A DNA stretch of 64,000 nt from Butyrivibrio sp. AE3009 (GCF_000420845.1 NZ_ATVS01000010.1:1-64000), one strand, 5' to 3'; positions 8,018 through 17,989 are shown, counted from the stretch's first letter. Program-made: numbers and translations. The notes: a model not told the origin generated them from the letters alone.

Positions 8018-9541
8018 ATGAACAGGGAAAGCGGAATTCTTATGCCGGTGTTCTCACTGGCTTCCAAGTTTGGCATAGGTTGTTTTTCAAAAGAGGCCTT
8101 CGACTTTGTGGACTTTCTGGAGAGCTCCGGACAGGGCTACTGGCAGGTGTTGCCATTAGGACCCACGGGCTTTGGCAATTCGCCCTATCAGCCTCTTTCT
8201 GCCTTTGCGGGCAATCCATACTTTATATCACCGGAAAAGCTTATAGAGGAAGGTCTTCTTGCCTGGGATGACGTAAATGGCGTGGACTTTGGCAGCAATC
8301 TTGAAGCTGTGGATTACGGCAAGCTCTACGAGAACAGACCAGCAGTCCTTCGTAAGGCCTACGAGAATTTCCTGGAAAAAGAGGATAAGAAGGAGCTTAA
8401 GAAGTATCTCAAGGACAACGATTACTGGCTTCCTGACTATGCCCTCTATGTCATTATCAAAAAGCTTCAGGAAGGAAAATCCTGGCTTGAATGGGACGAT
8501 GAGCTAAGACTCCACAAAAAGGCGGCTCTTGATAAAGTTAAAAAAGAGAACGAAAAAGAGCTGGAATTAATATACTTTGAACAATTCATGTTCGACAAGC
8601 AGTGGAGTGAGATCCATGAATACGCAAGAAAAAAGAATGTGAAGATCATCGGAGACCTTCCCTTTTACGTGGCCATGGACAGCGCCGATGCCTGGTCTCA
8701 TCCCGAAGTGTTCGAGATGGATAAGGATCTGTGTCCAAAGGCAGTTGCCGGGTGTCCGCCGGATGCTTTTTCACCCACAGGTCAGCTCTGGGGCAATCCC
8801 GTGTATGATTGGGAAGCTCTTAAAAAGAAGGACTTCGATTGGTGGACTAAGAGAATTAAGCGAAACTATGAGTGGTTTGATGTGATACGTATCGATCATT
8901 TCCACGGATTCAACGAATACTATGAGATTCCCTTTGGGGATAAGACCGCTGAGAAGGGCAAGCTCAAAAAAGGCCCCGGAATGGACCTCTTCAAGGCTCT
9001 TAAGAAGGAGATAGGGGAGCTTAACATGATAGCAGAAGACCTTGGAAACTACACCGAGGAAAATGTCAAACTCCTTGAGGATACAGGGTTCCCCGGAATG
9101 AAGGTCCTTCAGTTCGGATTCACCAGCTGGGACAGCATATATGTGACCCACAGGCACGAGAGAAATGCTGTGGTGTATACGGGAACACATGATAATACAC
9201 CCACCTTTGCATGGGTACAGGAGATAAATGACGGTGAAAGGGATTTTACAAGACGTTATGTGAATTCCATCAACACCGATTACGGTGCTCTTGTGTGGGA
9301 TATAATAAGAGAGGCCTACCGCTCTGTGGCAGACCTGTGCGTAGTTCCGCTTCAGGATTACCTCTGCAAGGGAAGAGAGGCCAGGATCAATACTCCCGGA
9401 ACCTCCGAGGGCAACTGGATGTGGAGACTTACTCCTAATTACCTGTCACAGGACCTGGCAAGGAGCATCCGCCTTATGACCGAGACCTACAGCCGAATTC
9501 CTAAGGCGCCGGAGGTGCCTTCCATAGCAGCAAAAGATTAA
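8018..9541 (+). CDS. malQ: 4-alpha-glucanotransferase (amylomaltase)
   Basis: 507 residues, the normal length of GH77. It transfers alpha-1,4-glucan segments between maltodextrins in the cytoplasm, for maltose or glycogen use. The N-terminus RESGILMPVFSLASKFGIG and the GYWQVLPLGPTGFGNSPYQ region are typical. Catalytic residues are visible: the nucleophile Asp in VIRIDHFHGF, the acid/base Glu in MIAEDLGNYTEENV, and the third acid in YTGTHDNTPTF. AGGAGGAG precedes ATG 8018. It appears monocistronic, and its last codons overlap the convergent glycosyltransferase by 4 nt. Confidence 0.95.
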   Translation: MNRESGILMPVFSLASKFGIGCFSKEAFDFVDFLESSGQGYWQVLPLGPTGFGNSPYQPLSAFAGNPYFISPEKLIEEGLLAWDDVNGVDFGSNLEAVDYGKLYENRPAVLRKAYENFLEKEDKKELKKYLKDNDYWLPDYALYVIIKKLQEGKSWLEWDDELRLHKKAALDKVKKENEKELELIYFEQFMFDKQWSEIHEYARKKNVKIIGDLPFYVAMDSADAWSHPEVFEMDKDLCPKAVAGCPPDAFSPTGQLWGNPVYDWEALKKKDFDWWTKRIKRNYEWFDVIRIDHFHGFNEYYEIPFGDKTAEKGKLKKGPGMDLFKALKKEIGELNMIAEDLGNYTEENVKLLEDTGFPGMKVLQFGFTSWDSIYVTHRHERNAVVYTGTHDNTPTFAWVQEINDGERDFTRRYVNSINTDYGALVWDIIREAYRSVADLCVVPLQDYLCKGREARINTPGTSEGNWMWRLTPNYLSQDLARSIRLMTETYSRIPKAPEVPSIAAKD

Positions 9542-10572
9542 CTGTTGGTCTTCCTGTCGTAGGCTGTAAGTATTGCCTTGGTAACAAGGATTACCGGGGT
9601 GTTGGGATGTCTGATGCAAAAGTAAATAAGCTTATTGGCGCTGCCACTGATGGAAAGGGGAGTACTCTGGACTTTCTTTCTGATATCATCGCGAAGAAAG
9701 ATATCCCGGACTCTTTTAACAACTTTTCCGCTCTGGCAGCGCAGTTCGTTTTTGAGGACCAGGTGAAGTATGATGATAAACTCGCGGTCCATTTGTTCGT
9801 TGCCGTTTTTGATGCCTTTTGCCCTGAAAATCTCTCTAAAGGTCTTGTCGGTAAGTTCCAGATTAGACAGGAGCTTAGGGTTGTAGCTGTGGACTATGGA
9901 GCTTGCATTCGAACGATAATGGTAGAAATACCCATCCTTCACAATTACAAGGCGCCTGCAGTCAAGAAGACAGGGCAGAATAATGTTCACATCTTCGCTC
10001 ATGGATATATTTGTATTACAAAAGCTGAGGTTATCAAGAACGAGCTGTCTGGAGATGAGCTTCATACAGCGGGACATGGTGACGGGTCTTGTCTCTTCGC
10101 CAAGGAGCCTTCTTCTGATTGAGGATAGCTGCTCAGCGGTGTAGACGCCAGGGATGAGCCCCTGGGTTTCCTTCCTTCGTTCACCTGCTTTTTCTACAAT
10201 ATAGTTACCGGAGATGATCTCGCAGTCGATGTTGTCTGCAGAAATATGTGAATAGAGCTTCTCAATCATGTCGGTGTCAACCCAGTCGTCGCTGTCGATG
10301 TAGCAGACATAAGGGGCAAGAGCCTGCCTGGTGCCTGCAATCCAGGCGGACATGAGGCCTCCGTTTTCCTTGTGAAGTACCCTGACTCTCTGGTCTGAGG
10401 ATGCGTAATCATCACACATCTTGGGACTGATTCCATCCGTTGAACCATCGTCCACCAATATGATCTCGATATCGGAAAAAGTCTGTTCAAGTACAGACTT
10501 CATGCATTCCTTGAGATATGCAGCTGTGTTGTAGACCGGTATTATTACGCTTACCTTTGGCTCCAAAGTCAT
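9538..10572 (-). CDS. Family 2 glycosyltransferase
   Basis: 344 residues with the GT-A domain at the N-terminus: VSVIIPVYNTAAYLKECM, then LVDDGSTDG for nucleotide-sugar binding and YIDSDDWVD as the DxD metal motif. No membrane helices are obvious. It probably adds a sugar to a cell-surface glycan or teichoic-type polymer; donor and acceptor are unknown. On the minus strand GGAG precedes the ATG at 10572. It converges on malQ with a 4-nt overlap of the coding ends and stands alone on this strand. Confidence 0.87.
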   Translation of the reverse strand: MTLEPKVSVIIPVYNTAAYLKECMKSVLEQTFSDIEIILVDDGSTDGISPKMCDDYASSDQRVRVLHKENGGLMSAWIAGTRQALAPYVCYIDSDDWVDTDMIEKLYSHISADNIDCEIISGNYIVEKAGERRKETQGLIPGVYTAEQLSSIRRRLLGEETRPVTMSRCMKLISRQLVLDNLSFCNTNISMSEDVNIILPCLLDCRRLVIVKDGYFYHYRSNASSIVHSYNPKLLSNLELTDKTFREIFRAKGIKNGNEQMDREFIIILHLVLKNELRCQSGKVVKRVRDIFLRDDIRKKVQSTPLSISGSANKLIYFCIRHPNTPVILVTKAILTAYDRKTNS

Positions 10573-10722
10573 GGCGAGAGCTCCTTTTTTATCAGAATAT
10601 TACAAACCCAATGTTAACATAAATACAGGGGAGATGGAAGAAGCGGCGGGTAAATCCATATGGCACATATGTGGATAATAGGGTAAAATAGGTAGTATAA
10701 AAATCTCTTTGGAGGTGAGTGA

Positions 10723-11229
10723 ATGGGCAAGGTTTTTCATGTAGATAAGCAGATTGCCAACAAGAATGTTGAAGACTCCATAACAGAGTGGACCAAGGTA
10801 GTTAAGTATGATGAGATTAATGCTCAGAACAGACTCTTTGGCGGACAGCTCATGGCGTGGATCGACGAGGTGGCAGGCACTGTTGCCATAAGACATTCGG
10901 GTAATCCCATTGCAACCGCTGCTGTTGACAACATGCAGTTCAAGCAGGGCGCGGTTCTCGGAGACGTTCTTGTTATTATCGGAAAAATTACATATGTTGG
11001 AAAGACTTCCATGGAAGTCAGAGTAGATACCTATGTTGAAGATATCAGAACCGGTATGAGACATGTGCTCAACAGAGCATATCTCACCGAGGTGTGCGTG
11101 GATGACGACGGAACTCCTGTTACTGTTCCCTATGGACTTAACATCCGCACAGAGAATGAGAAGGCTGAGTGGGAAGGTGCCGTTAAACGCCGCGAACTTC
11201 GCCGTCAGAGACGTATGGAAGGCTTCTAG
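10723..11229 (+). CDS. Acyl-CoA thioesterase (hotdog fold)
   Basis: 168 residues. The hotdog core is clear from the signature NRLFGGQLMAWIDEVAGTVA, in which the Asp/Glu near the helix is the usual catalytic acid, and from AAVDNMQFKQGAVLGD. Such enzymes hydrolyse acyl-CoA to free acid and CoA in the cytosol. The C-terminal tail is very basic (RRELRRQRR), as in other acyl-CoA hydrolases of this group. TTGGAGGTGA precedes ATG 10723. Its position before ptb-buk suggests CoA or acyl-CoA balancing, but a terminator and a promoter separate the two units. Confidence 0.87.
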   Translation: MGKVFHVDKQIANKNVEDSITEWTKVVKYDEINAQNRLFGGQLMAWIDEVAGTVAIRHSGNPIATAAVDNMQFKQGAVLGDVLVIIGKITYVGKTSMEVRVDTYVEDIRTGMRHVLNRAYLTEVCVDDDGTPVTVPYGLNIRTENEKAEWEGAVKRRELRRQRRMEGF

Positions 11230-11253
11230 AATATTACTTATGAAATGGCACAG

Positions 11254-11289
11254 GCCGGTGGCGAAAAACTTCGCTGCCGGCTTTTGGTT
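11254..11289 (+). terminator. Terminator after the thioesterase gene
   Basis: GCCGG (11254-11258) pairs with CCGGC (11277-11281), and an inner GCGAA/TTCGC stem extends it. TTTTGGTTT follows. Confidence 0.8.
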
Positions 11290-11314
11290 TGGGCTACTCA
11301 GCCTAGATAAATAC

Positions 11315-11343
11315 TTGCACCTGAAACATTGAAGTGTTAAAAT
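11315..11343 (+). promoter_or_regulatory. Promoter of ptb-buk
   Basis: TTGCAC (11315-11320) and TAAAAT (11338-11343) are exactly 17 nt apart. The predicted transcript starts near 11350, about 37 nt before ptb. Confidence 0.7.
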
Positions 11344-11386
11344 TTTGTCATATGGCGATGTAAATTAAAAAATGGAGGTTATATAG

Positions 11387-12307
11387 ATGAGTAAGAACTT
11401 TGATGACATTCTTGCAAAACTTAAAACAGCCAGCACCAAGAAGATGTCTGTTGCTGTAGCCCAGGACTCACATGTACTTGAGGCGGTTAAGATTGCTAAG
11501 GAGAGAGGAATCGTTGATCCCATTCTCGTTGGTGACAAGGACAAGATCGAGGAGATCATGGGCGAGTATTCAATGAATCCCGCTGACTACGAGATCATTG
11601 ATGTCAAGGACACAATTGAGGCTGCCCGCACTGCAGTATCTCTTGTATCTAGCGGCAAGGCTGATATCTATATGAAGGGTGCTCTTGAATCCAAGGATTT
11701 CCTTAAGAGCGTTCTTGATAAGGAAGTAGGACTTCGCACAGGCCGTCCTCTTTCACATGTTTGTGTATTTGAAATTCCCGGCATTGATCGTCTTTTATTC
11801 CTTACAGACGTTGCTTTCATGCCATATCCCACACTTGAGGACAAAAAGGTTATCATTGAATATACAGTGGATGTAGCAAGAGCTTGCGGCGTTGAGTGCC
11901 CTAAGGTTGCTCCTCTGGCAGCAGTTGAGGTTGTTAACCCCAAGATGCCCGTAACTCTCGAGGCAGCAGAGCTCACAAGACTTAACGAAGCCGGTGAGAT
12001 CAAGAACTGCATCGTTGACGGACCTCTTTCCATGGACCTTGCAATTGATCCTGAGGCTGCCAAGCACAAAGCAGGCGCTCTTGACAGAAAGATCGTAGGC
12101 GACGCCGACATCCTTCTTTTCCCTGATATTCACGCAGGTAACCTTACCTACAAGACCATCGTTCGTCTTGCACAGGTTAAGAACGGCAACATCCTTACAG
12201 GTACCAAGGCACCTGTTATCCTTACCTCCAGATCTGATTCCGTTGAGGTTAAGGTTAATTCAATCGCACTTGCCGCAGTTGTAGCAGCTCAGAATAAAGG
12301 AGAATAA
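11387..12307 (+). CDS. ptb: Phosphate butyryltransferase
   Basis: 306 residues, the family norm. It converts butyryl-CoA and phosphate to butyryl-phosphate and CoA in the last part of butyrate fermentation. The fold is the Pta/Ptb type; visible features are the opening [22 protein letters not shown], the [12 protein letters not shown] segment near the C-terminus, and [15 protein letters not shown], which is characteristic of Ptb. GGAGG precedes ATG 11387. buk begins 2 nt after its stop, so the two enzymes are co-expressed. Within the Pta/Ptb family the buk neighbour decides the butyryl assignment. Confidence 0.95.
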   Translation: MSKNFDDILAKLKTASTKKMSVAVAQDSHVLEAVKIAKERGIVDPILVGDKDKIEEIMGEYSMNPADYEIIDVKDTIEAARTAVSLVSSGKADIYMKGALESKDFLKSVLDKEVGLRTGRPLSHVCVFEIPGIDRLLFLTDVAFMPYPTLEDKKVIIEYTVDVARACGVECPKVAPLAAVEVVNPKMPVTLEAAELTRLNEAGEIKNCIVDGPLSMDLAIDPEAAKHKAGALDRKIVGDADILLFPDIHAGNLTYKTIVRLAQVKNGNILTGTKAPVILTSRSDSVEVKVNSIALAAVVAAQNKGE

Positions 12308-12309
12308 TC

Positions 12310-13374
12310 ATGATTAAAAGTTTGATCATTAATCCCGGTTCCACATCTACAAAGGTTGGTATTTTTGAGGACGAGACTCTTGTAAAAGAGGAAACCTTAA
12401 GACACAGCACTGAGGAAATCGAGTCCTATGCATCAATTATCGATCAGAAGGATTTCCGTAAGAACATTATCCTTGATTTCCTTAAAAAGGAGAGCATCGA
12501 TATCAAGTCCTTCAACGTGATCGTAGGAAGAGGCGGACTTCTTCGTCCCATTCCCGGTGGCACCTATGAGTGCACAGATGCACTGTTAGAGGACCTCAGA
12601 AAGGGCGTTCAGGGACAGCACGCATCCAACCTTGGCGGTATCCTTGCAAGAGAGATTGGCGATGAGATCGGCGTTCCTTCCTACATCGTTGACCCCGTAG
12701 TAGTTGACGAGATGGAGCCCGTTGCCCGCATTTCAGGTGTGCCTGAGATTGAGCGTGTTTCCATCGACCATCCTCTTAACCAGAAGGCTGTTGCAAGACG
12801 CTATGCTAAGGAGATTGGCAAAAAGTATGACGAGATCAGCGTTATCGTAGTTCACATGGGCGGGGGCACATCCACAGGCGTTCACAAGAACGGCAAGATG
12901 GTTGATGTATACGCAGCACTTAACGGCGACGGAGCATTCTCTCCCGAGAGAGCAAACGGCATTCCTGCCAAGGCTCTTGTAGATATGTGTTTCTCCGGCA
13001 AGTACAGCTACGACGAGATGAAAAAGAAGATCGTTGGCTACGGCGGACTTAACGCTTACCTTGGAACCAACGATATGAGAGAAGTTAACAAGATGTGCGA
13101 GGAAGGCAACGAGAAGGCAATCCTTGTTCGTGAAGCTTTCATCTATCAGATCTGCAAGAACATAGGTGCCTGCGCTACAGTTCTTAAGGGCAAGGTTGAC
13201 CAGATCATTCTTACAGGCGGTATCGCATACGGTCAGGTTATCACAGACAAGATCAAAGAGCGCGTTGACTGGATCTGCCCCGTTACCGTATATCCCGGTG
13301 AGGACGAGCTTCTTGCTCTTGCACAGGGCGCTATCCGTGTTATGACCGGAGAAGAGAAAGCTCAGCAGTATTAA
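12310..13374 (+). CDS. buk: Butyrate kinase
   Basis: 354 residues of the acetokinase family. It turns butyryl-phosphate and ADP into butyrate and ATP, the energy-yielding final step. The ASKHA signatures are present: [16 protein letters not shown] at the N-terminus and [16 protein letters not shown] for nucleotide binding, then [26 protein letters not shown] precedes ATG 12310. A strong hairpin terminator ends the ptb-buk unit. This route, rather than butyryl-CoA:acetate CoA-transferase, is what this window shows for butyrate; the other may exist elsewhere in the genome. Confidence 0.96.
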   Translation: MIKSLIINPGSTSTKVGIFEDETLVKEETLRHSTEEIESYASIIDQKDFRKNIILDFLKKESIDIKSFNVIVGRGGLLRPIPGGTYECTDALLEDLRKGVQGQHASNLGGILAREIGDEIGVPSYIVDPVVVDEMEPVARISGVPEIERVSIDHPLNQKAVARRYAKEIGKKYDEISVIVVHMGGGTSTGVHKNGKMVDVYAALNGDGAFSPERANGIPAKALVDMCFSGKYSYDEMKKKIVGYGGLNAYLGTNDMREVNKMCEEGNEKAILVREAFIYQICKNIGACATVLKGKVDQIILTGGIAYGQVITDKIKERVDWICPVTVYPGEDELLALAQGAIRVMTGEEKAQQY

Positions 13375-13398
13375 TGATGATATAAGCGAATAAGCAAT

Positions 13399-13437
13399 AA
13401 GGCTAACCATGCTTGCATGGTTAGCCTTAATTATTTA
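13399..13437 (+). terminator. buk terminator with GCTTGC loop
   Basis: A perfect 13-bp stem (13399-13411 with 13416-13428) closes a CTTG loop. An AATTATTT tail follows rather than a solid T run. The loop context ATGCTTGCAT recurs in the secA and rplL terminators. Confidence 0.8.
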
Positions 13438-13445
13438 TGAGCTTA

Positions 13446-13547
13446 ACAAGAATGAGGAAAAAAGACATGCGAATGAAATGAGCATGGCGATTTCCGAATT
13501 CTTGTAGGATTGCGACAGTTTCGAAGAAACGAAGCAATCCGTATATC
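13446..13547 (+). repeat. Structured intergenic element, copy C
   Basis: Stem 1 is ACAAGAAT (13446-13453) with ATTCTTGT (13498-13505), enclosing an inner CATGC/GCATG hairpin and a CGATTTCCGA stretch. Stem 2 is GGATTGC (13507-13513) with GCAATCC (13534-13540), enclosing GTTTC-GAA-GAAAC. GTATATC ends the element. Copies A (17911-17989) and B (42320-42405) have the same layout with compensating base changes. It lies between the convergent buk and radical SAM genes, so it cannot be a 5' leader of a plus-strand gene here. Confidence 0.65.
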
Positions 13548-13548
13548 A

Positions 13549-14634
13549 TCATTTATCAGGAAACAGCGCATTTCTGAGGCAGAGGCGCTGGGTGCCGGCC
13601 TCCAGATCCCAGGTGTGGAAGGCGCCGCCCATGCAGTATTTTCTGCTCTTGCAGTTCTTGCATTTCTCATCGTCTTCGCCTTTATCATAGCGATAATCTT
13701 TGAATTCATTCTCCCAGATATCGGAGAAACGCCTGCTTCCTATATTGCCCTGAACTACGCCCTTCTGGGTTCTGTCGATATCAAGGCATCCCATTACGTC
13801 TCCGGTTACTGTGATGCTGGCAACGGTAATTCCCGCCATGCAGAAGAAGTACCAGTCTCTTACTTCTCTTTCATAGTCAAGACCGAGATAGTGGCAGCAG
13901 CCGTAGGTGACAGGATCATTGTCAGCTCTTTTGCTGCGGATGAAATCCATGATTGTCTTGTGGTCTTCATCGGTGAGAAGGAGCTCGGGATGTTCAAGGG
14001 CTCTTCCTATGGGCTCAATGCCCATGACACGCCAGCTGTCGATATCAATGCCGCTCATTATCTCATACAGCGGCTCCAGCTGACTTATGGTCTGATGATT
14101 GACCACCGTTGTGACCATGATCTGGTCAAAGCAGTTAAGATCTATCAGATTCTGAATGCCCTCCATGGCTCTGCGGTAGGCGCCGGGAAGGCCGCGGATC
14201 TCATCATGGGTGTCGGGAAGGCCGTCGATACTTACGGAAATTGTGTTCATTCCGCATCTCTTCAGCATCTGTGCTACTTCCGGCGTTATCAGGATGGCGT
14301 TGGAGGTCATTCCCCACTTGAATCCCAGGGAGTGAGCATAGCTCATAACCTCTTCAAAGTCCTTATACAAAAGGGGCTCTCCTCCGGTTACGTTGATCTG
14401 GGGAAGAGAGTCCTTATAATCCTCTTTTAACTGATCCAGTATATTCTTCCAGGAAGCGGCGCTCATCTCGGCGGCGCTTACCTCTCCGCATCTTGAGCCG
14501 CAGTGGCGGCAATGCTCGTTGCAGTTAAGAGTGAGCTCGAAAAAAAGCTGCTGGAGTTTGGGCTTTTTAAAGAACTTGACCCGCAGGTCATGCTGCAGGT
14601 CAAGGTGTGATAATTTCATTTTGGCTTTGTTCAT
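13549..14634 (-). CDS. Radical SAM/SPASM peptide-modifying enzyme
   Basis: 361 residues. The SAM-binding cluster motif is Cys38-x3-Cys42-x2-Cys45 in LTLNCNEHCRHCGSRCG. VTGGEPLLYKDF follows as the SAM-contact GGE motif. The C-terminal third is a SPASM domain with many cysteines (FFCMAGI, MGCLDID, KCKNCKSRKYCMGG, RLCLRN) that would bind auxiliary Fe-S clusters. Such enzymes usually modify ribosomal peptides. The gene starts 31 nt after the stop of a small secreted protein with YGPP motifs, its probable substrate. SPASM enzymes also mature other proteins, so the peptide role is inference from context. Confidence 0.88.
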   Translation of the reverse strand: MNKAKMKLSHLDLQHDLRVKFFKKPKLQQLFFELTLNCNEHCRHCGSRCGEVSAAEMSAASWKNILDQLKEDYKDSLPQINVTGGEPLLYKDFEEVMSYAHSLGFKWGMTSNAILITPEVAQMLKRCGMNTISVSIDGLPDTHDEIRGLPGAYRRAMEGIQNLIDLNCFDQIMVTTVVNHQTISQLEPLYEIMSGIDIDSWRVMGIEPIGRALEHPELLLTDEDHKTIMDFIRSKRADNDPVTYGCCHYLGLDYEREVRDWYFFCMAGITVASITVTGDVMGCLDIDRTQKGVVQGNIGSRRFSDIWENEFKDYRYDKGEDDEKCKNCKSRKYCMGGAFHTWDLEAGTQRLCLRNALFPDK

Positions 14635-14665
14635 ATCTATATATCCTTAATGCGTCTTATTCATA

Positions 14666-15088
14666 TCAGCCATCTACTGTTGGTGGTCCGTATACTGCGG
14701 GGATCGACGGAATCTTGTAATTGTCGGAATCACCCGGATCCACAAGATTATCTTCCGATGAATCAGGAAGGCTTGTAGCTTCTGAAGGAACCTCTTCCAT
14801 AATTATGTCCTCGGATGGTGCTGCGGTGCTCTCATCTGCACTTATTTCTATTGAACTCTCGGATGAAGCATCGAAAGAACTATACTGGGTATCTGTATCT
14901 GAAACGGAAGACTTTGATGCAGCATCTGCCGCAGAGTCCATTGCAGATGCATCCTCGGCTGAAATACCGTAGGCGCTGCCGGGACCTTCATATTCTACCG
15001 GCGGGCCGTAGCCGCAAGCTGCATTTAGAATCATGCTTGCAAGACCGGTTGTGGTTGCTATAACAACTTTTTTGGTCATTTTTTTCAT
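14666..15088 (-). CDS. Small putative lipoprotein with YGPP motifs, likely radical SAM substrate
   Basis: 140 residues. A basic start (MKKMTKKVV) and hydrophobic segment end at Cys25 in MILNAACGYGPPVEY, a lipobox-like site though with Asn instead of the usual Leu at -3. YGPP follows the cysteine (residues 27-30) and recurs at the C-terminus (PAVYGPPTVDG, 133-136). Between them is a disordered Ser/Asp/Glu/Ala-rich linker. ATG 15088 has GGAGG 8 nt upstream; the ATG at 15103 contains that site in its own codons, so it is rejected. The gene precedes the radical SAM gene on one probable transcript. It recalls the radical SAM-associated lipoproteins with YGxP of Bacteroidetes (from memory). Confidence 0.7.
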   Translation of the reverse strand: MKKMTKKVVIATTTGLASMILNAACGYGPPVEYEGPGSAYGISAEDASAMDSAADAASKSSVSDTDTQYSSFDASSESSIEISADESTAAPSEDIIMEEVPSEATSLPDSSEDNLVDPGDSDNYKIPSIPAVYGPPTVDG

Positions 15089-15115
15089 ACTTAATTCCTC
15101 CATAGAATTACATAC

Positions 15116-15144
15116 ATAATAAACAAATGCGGGAATCTTTTCAA
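15116..15144 (-). promoter_or_regulatory. Promoter of the YGPP peptide-radical SAM operon
   Basis: Read on the minus strand, TTGAAA (15144-15139) and TATTAT (15121-15116) are 17 nt apart. The transcript would start near 15109, about 20 nt before the ATG at 15088. It is divergent from the secA promoter. Confidence 0.6.
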
Positions 15145-15191
15145 TTTCTTTTTTGGGGGGAAAGAAGCTATCTATTCACAACATATGGCGG

Positions 15192-15220
15192 TTGAACATT
15201 TTACGCAAATCTGCTAAAAT
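15192..15220 (+). promoter_or_regulatory. secA promoter
   Basis: TTGAAC (15192-15197) and TAAAAT (15215-15220) are 17 nt apart. The leader contains a small hairpin, TTGGGG with CCCCAA (15244-15262), just before the ribosome site. It has no T run and could modulate translation. Confidence 0.65.
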
Positions 15221-15278
15221 AGTTCCCGTACTTTGACTAAAAATTGGGGACCTATGCCCCAAATTGGAGAATAGAAGA

Positions 15279-17843
15279 ATGAGTATTATTGATAAGATTA
15301 TTGGAACACACAGTGAAAGGGAGCTTCGCAGGATCAGAGGAACCGTTGATTCAATCGAAGCAATGAGACCCAAGATGCAGGCTCTTTCCGATGAGGAACT
15401 CAGGGCCAAGACAGATGAGTTTAAGAAGAGACTTGCCGATGGCGAAACTCTCGACGACATTATGCCTGAGGCATATGCGGTAGTTAGAGAGGCCGGTAAG
15501 AGAGTTCTCGGTATGGAACACTTCAGAGTTCAGCTTATTGGTGGTGTTATCCTCCATCAGGGCCGTATCGCCGAGATGAAAACCGGTGAAGGTAAGACCC
15601 TTGTGGCTACACTCCCTTCATATCTTGACGCTCTTGCAGGCAAAGGTGTTCATGTCGTAACAGTCAACGATTACCTGGCTAAGCGTGACGCTGAGTGGAT
15701 GGGTAAGATCCATGAATTCTTGGGACTTACTGTCGGTGTTGTACTTAACAGCATGACCTCCGAGGAGAGAAAGGCTGCCTACAACTGCGATATCACTTAT
15801 GTTACCAATAACGAACTTGGTTTTGATTATCTTCGTGACAACATGGCCATCTACAAGGAGCAGTGCGTTCTTCGCGGACTTAACTATGCCATCATCGATG
15901 AGATAGACTCAATCCTTATCGACGAAGCAAGAACTCCTCTTATCATTTCCGGTCAGAGCGATAAATCAACCAAGCTCTATGAGGCCTGCGATATTCTGGC
16001 CAAGCAGATGACCCGTGGTGAGGATCAGGAAGAGCTCACCAAGATGGATGCTATCATGGGTGTCGAGAGAGAAGAGACCGGTGATTTCATCGTTAATGAG
16101 AAGGATAAGATAGTCAACCTTACAGAGCAGGGTGTTGCCAAGGTTGAGAGATTCTTCCGTATAGAGAACCTGGCTGATCCCGAGAACCTTGAGATCCAGC
16201 ACAACATCATCCTGGCTCTTCGTGCTAACAACCTTATGCAGAGAGACCATGACTATATCGTCAAGGATGATGAGGTACTTATCGTAGACGAGTTCACAGG
16301 ACGTATCATGCCCGGACGTCGTTATTCTGACGGCCTCCATCAGGCCATCGAGGCTAAGGAGCATGTTAAGGTTAAGAGAGAGTCCAAGACTCTTGCTACC
16401 ATCACCTTCCAGAACTTCTTCAACAAGTTCGACAAGAAGTGCGGTATGACCGGTACAGCTCTTACAGAGGAGAGAGAGTTCCGTGATATTTACGGACTTG
16501 ATGTTATCGAGATTCCTACCAACGAGCCTGTTATCCGTAAGGATCTTCAGGATGCTGTATACAAGACCAAGAAGGAGAAACTCAATGCTATCTGCGACGC
16601 AGTTGTGGCATCCCATGAGAAGGGCCAGCCCGTTCTTGTAGGTACCATCACCATTGAGTCCTCAGAGGAAATCAGTAAGCTTCTTAAGAAGAGAGGAATT
16701 CAGCACCACGTACTGAACGCCAAGTTCCATGAGATGGAGGCTGAGATCGTAGCAGAGGCCGGAAGAAAGGGCGCCGTTACCATCGCCACCAACATGGCAG
16801 GCCGTGGTACCGATATCAAGCTTGACGAGGATGCAAGAGCAGCCGGAGGACTTAAGATCATCGGTACTGAGAGACATGAATCAAGACGTATCGATAACCA
16901 GCTCCGTGGACGTTCAGGACGTCAGGGAGATCCCGGTGAGTCCAAATTCTATCTTTCACTTGAAGATAACCTTATGAGACTCTTTGGTTCAGAGAGACTC
17001 ATTGCAATGTTCAATACACTTAAGATACCTGAGGGCCAGGAGATTGAGCACGCATCTCTTTCCAAGGCCATCGAGTCAGCTCAGAAGAAGATCGAGTCCA
17101 ACAACTACGGAATCAGAAAGAACCTTCTTGAGTACGACCAGGTTAACAATGAGCAGAGAGAGATCATCTACACAGAGCGTAAGAAGGTTCTTGACGGTGA
17201 CTCCATGCGTGATTCCATCTACAAGATGATCACAGATATTGTTGAGGCATCCGTAGAGACCGTTGTGGGCGAGGAGAATGATGCTGACAACTGGAATCTC
17301 AAGGAGCTCAATGAACTTCTTTTACCTACTATTCCTCTTAAGAAGATCACAAGAGGACGTATTGATAAGCTTACCAAGTCCGGCCTTACACAGCAGCTCA
17401 AGGAAGAGGCTGTAAGACTCTATGAGGCAAAAGAGGCAGAGTTCCCTGAGCCTGAGACCATAAGAGAGATTGAGCGTGTCATCCTTCTTAAGGTTATCGA
17501 CAGAAAGTGGATGGACCACATCGATGATATGGATCAGTTAAGGCAGGGTATCGGACTTCAGGCTTACGGCCAGAGAGATCCCAAGATTGAGTACAAGCTC
17601 TCAGGTTATGAGATGTTCGATGAGATGACCAAGAACATCAAGGAGGATACCGTAAGACTTCTGTTCCACGTTCACATCGAGGAGAAGGTTGAGCGTGAGC
17701 AGGTTGCCAAGGTTACGGGAACAAACAAGGATGACTCAGTTGCCAAGGCTCCCGTTAAGAGAGTTGAAGCCAAGGTTTATCCCAATGATCCATGCCCATG
17801 CGGAAGCGGCAAGAAGTACAAGAACTGCCACGGCAGGGTATGA
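15279..17843 (+). CDS. secA: Preprotein translocase ATPase SecA
   Basis: About 854 residues, full length. SecA drives secretory proteins through SecYEG using ATP. Walker A is [13 protein letters not shown], the DEAD-box-like motif is [17 protein letters not shown], and motif VI is in [13 protein letters not shown]. The C-terminus is a complete SEC-C zinc finger ([16 protein letters not shown]), used for SecB or lipid contact in other bacteria. GGAG 9 nt before ATG 15279 makes it the start rather than TTG 15264. It has its own promoter and a terminator with a GCTTGC loop. Confidence 0.97.
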   Translation: MSIIDKIIGTHSERELRRIRGTVDSIEAMRPKMQALSDEELRAKTDEFKKRLADGETLDDIMPEAYAVVREAGKRVLGMEHFRVQLIGGVILHQGRIAEMKTGEGKTLVATLPSYLDALAGKGVHVVTVNDYLAKRDAEWMGKIHEFLGLTVGVVLNSMTSEERKAAYNCDITYVTNNELGFDYLRDNMAIYKEQCVLRGLNYAIIDEIDSILIDEARTPLIISGQSDKSTKLYEACDILAKQMTRGEDQEELTKMDAIMGVEREETGDFIVNEKDKIVNLTEQGVAKVERFFRIENLADPENLEIQHNIILALRANNLMQRDHDYIVKDDEVLIVDEFTGRIMPGRRYSDGLHQAIEAKEHVKVKRESKTLATITFQNFFNKFDKKCGMTGTALTEEREFRDIYGLDVIEIPTNEPVIRKDLQDAVYKTKKEKLNAICDAVVASHEKGQPVLVGTITIESSEEISKLLKKRGIQHHVLNAKFHEMEAEIVAEAGRKGAVTIATNMAGRGTDIKLDEDARAAGGLKIIGTERHESRRIDNQLRGRSGRQGDPGESKFYLSLEDNLMRLFGSERLIAMFNTLKIPEGQEIEHASLSKAIESAQKKIESNNYGIRKNLLEYDQVNNEQREIIYTERKKVLDGDSMRDSIYKMITDIVEASVETVVGEENDADNWNLKELNELLLPTIPLKKITRGRIDKLTKSGLTQQLKEEAVRLYEAKEAEFPEPETIREIERVILLKVIDRKWMDHIDDMDQLRQGIGLQAYGQRDPKIEYKLSGYEMFDEMTKNIKEDTVRLLFHVHIEEKVEREQVAKVTGTNKDDSVAKAPVKRVEAKVYPNDPCPCGSGKKYKNCHGRV

Positions 17844-17860
17844 GCGATATAAGGACTGAG

Positions 17861-17903
17861 AAACCACAATGCTGTGCTTGCACAGAGCATTGTGGTTTTG
17901 ATA
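17861..17903 (+). terminator. secA terminator with GCTTGC loop
   Basis: A 13-bp stem (17861-17873 with 17885-17897) encloses an inner GTGCTTGCAC hairpin. TTTTG follows. The loop motif matches those of the buk and rplL terminators, and the structured element follows in all three places. Confidence 0.8.
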
Positions 17904-17910
17904 GGACTGA

Positions 17911-17989
17911 ACGTACATGAGTAAGCAGCACGGTAGTGCGGATTACGAATGTACGTAGGAGTGCGGGAGCGAAGCGGAGCAGTCCGTAT
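17911..17989 (+). repeat. Structured intergenic element, copy A
   Basis: Stem 1 is ACGTACAT (17911-17918) with ATGTACGT (17949-17956). Inside it lies a GCAC-GGTA-GTGC hairpin and CGGATTACGA. Stem 2 is GGAGTGC (17958-17964) with GCAGTCC (17979-17985), with one G-G mismatch. CGTAT follows. It sits after the secA terminator and ends about 30 nt before prfB, so it would be in the prfB leader if transcribed with it. Confidence 0.65.

Noticed and set aside
13510-14430. A 306-codon plus-strand open frame
   Set aside because: It is antisense to the radical SAM gene, has no ribosome site, and encodes no recognisable family; the minus-strand frame has the Cys-x3-Cys-x2-Cys and SPASM motifs.
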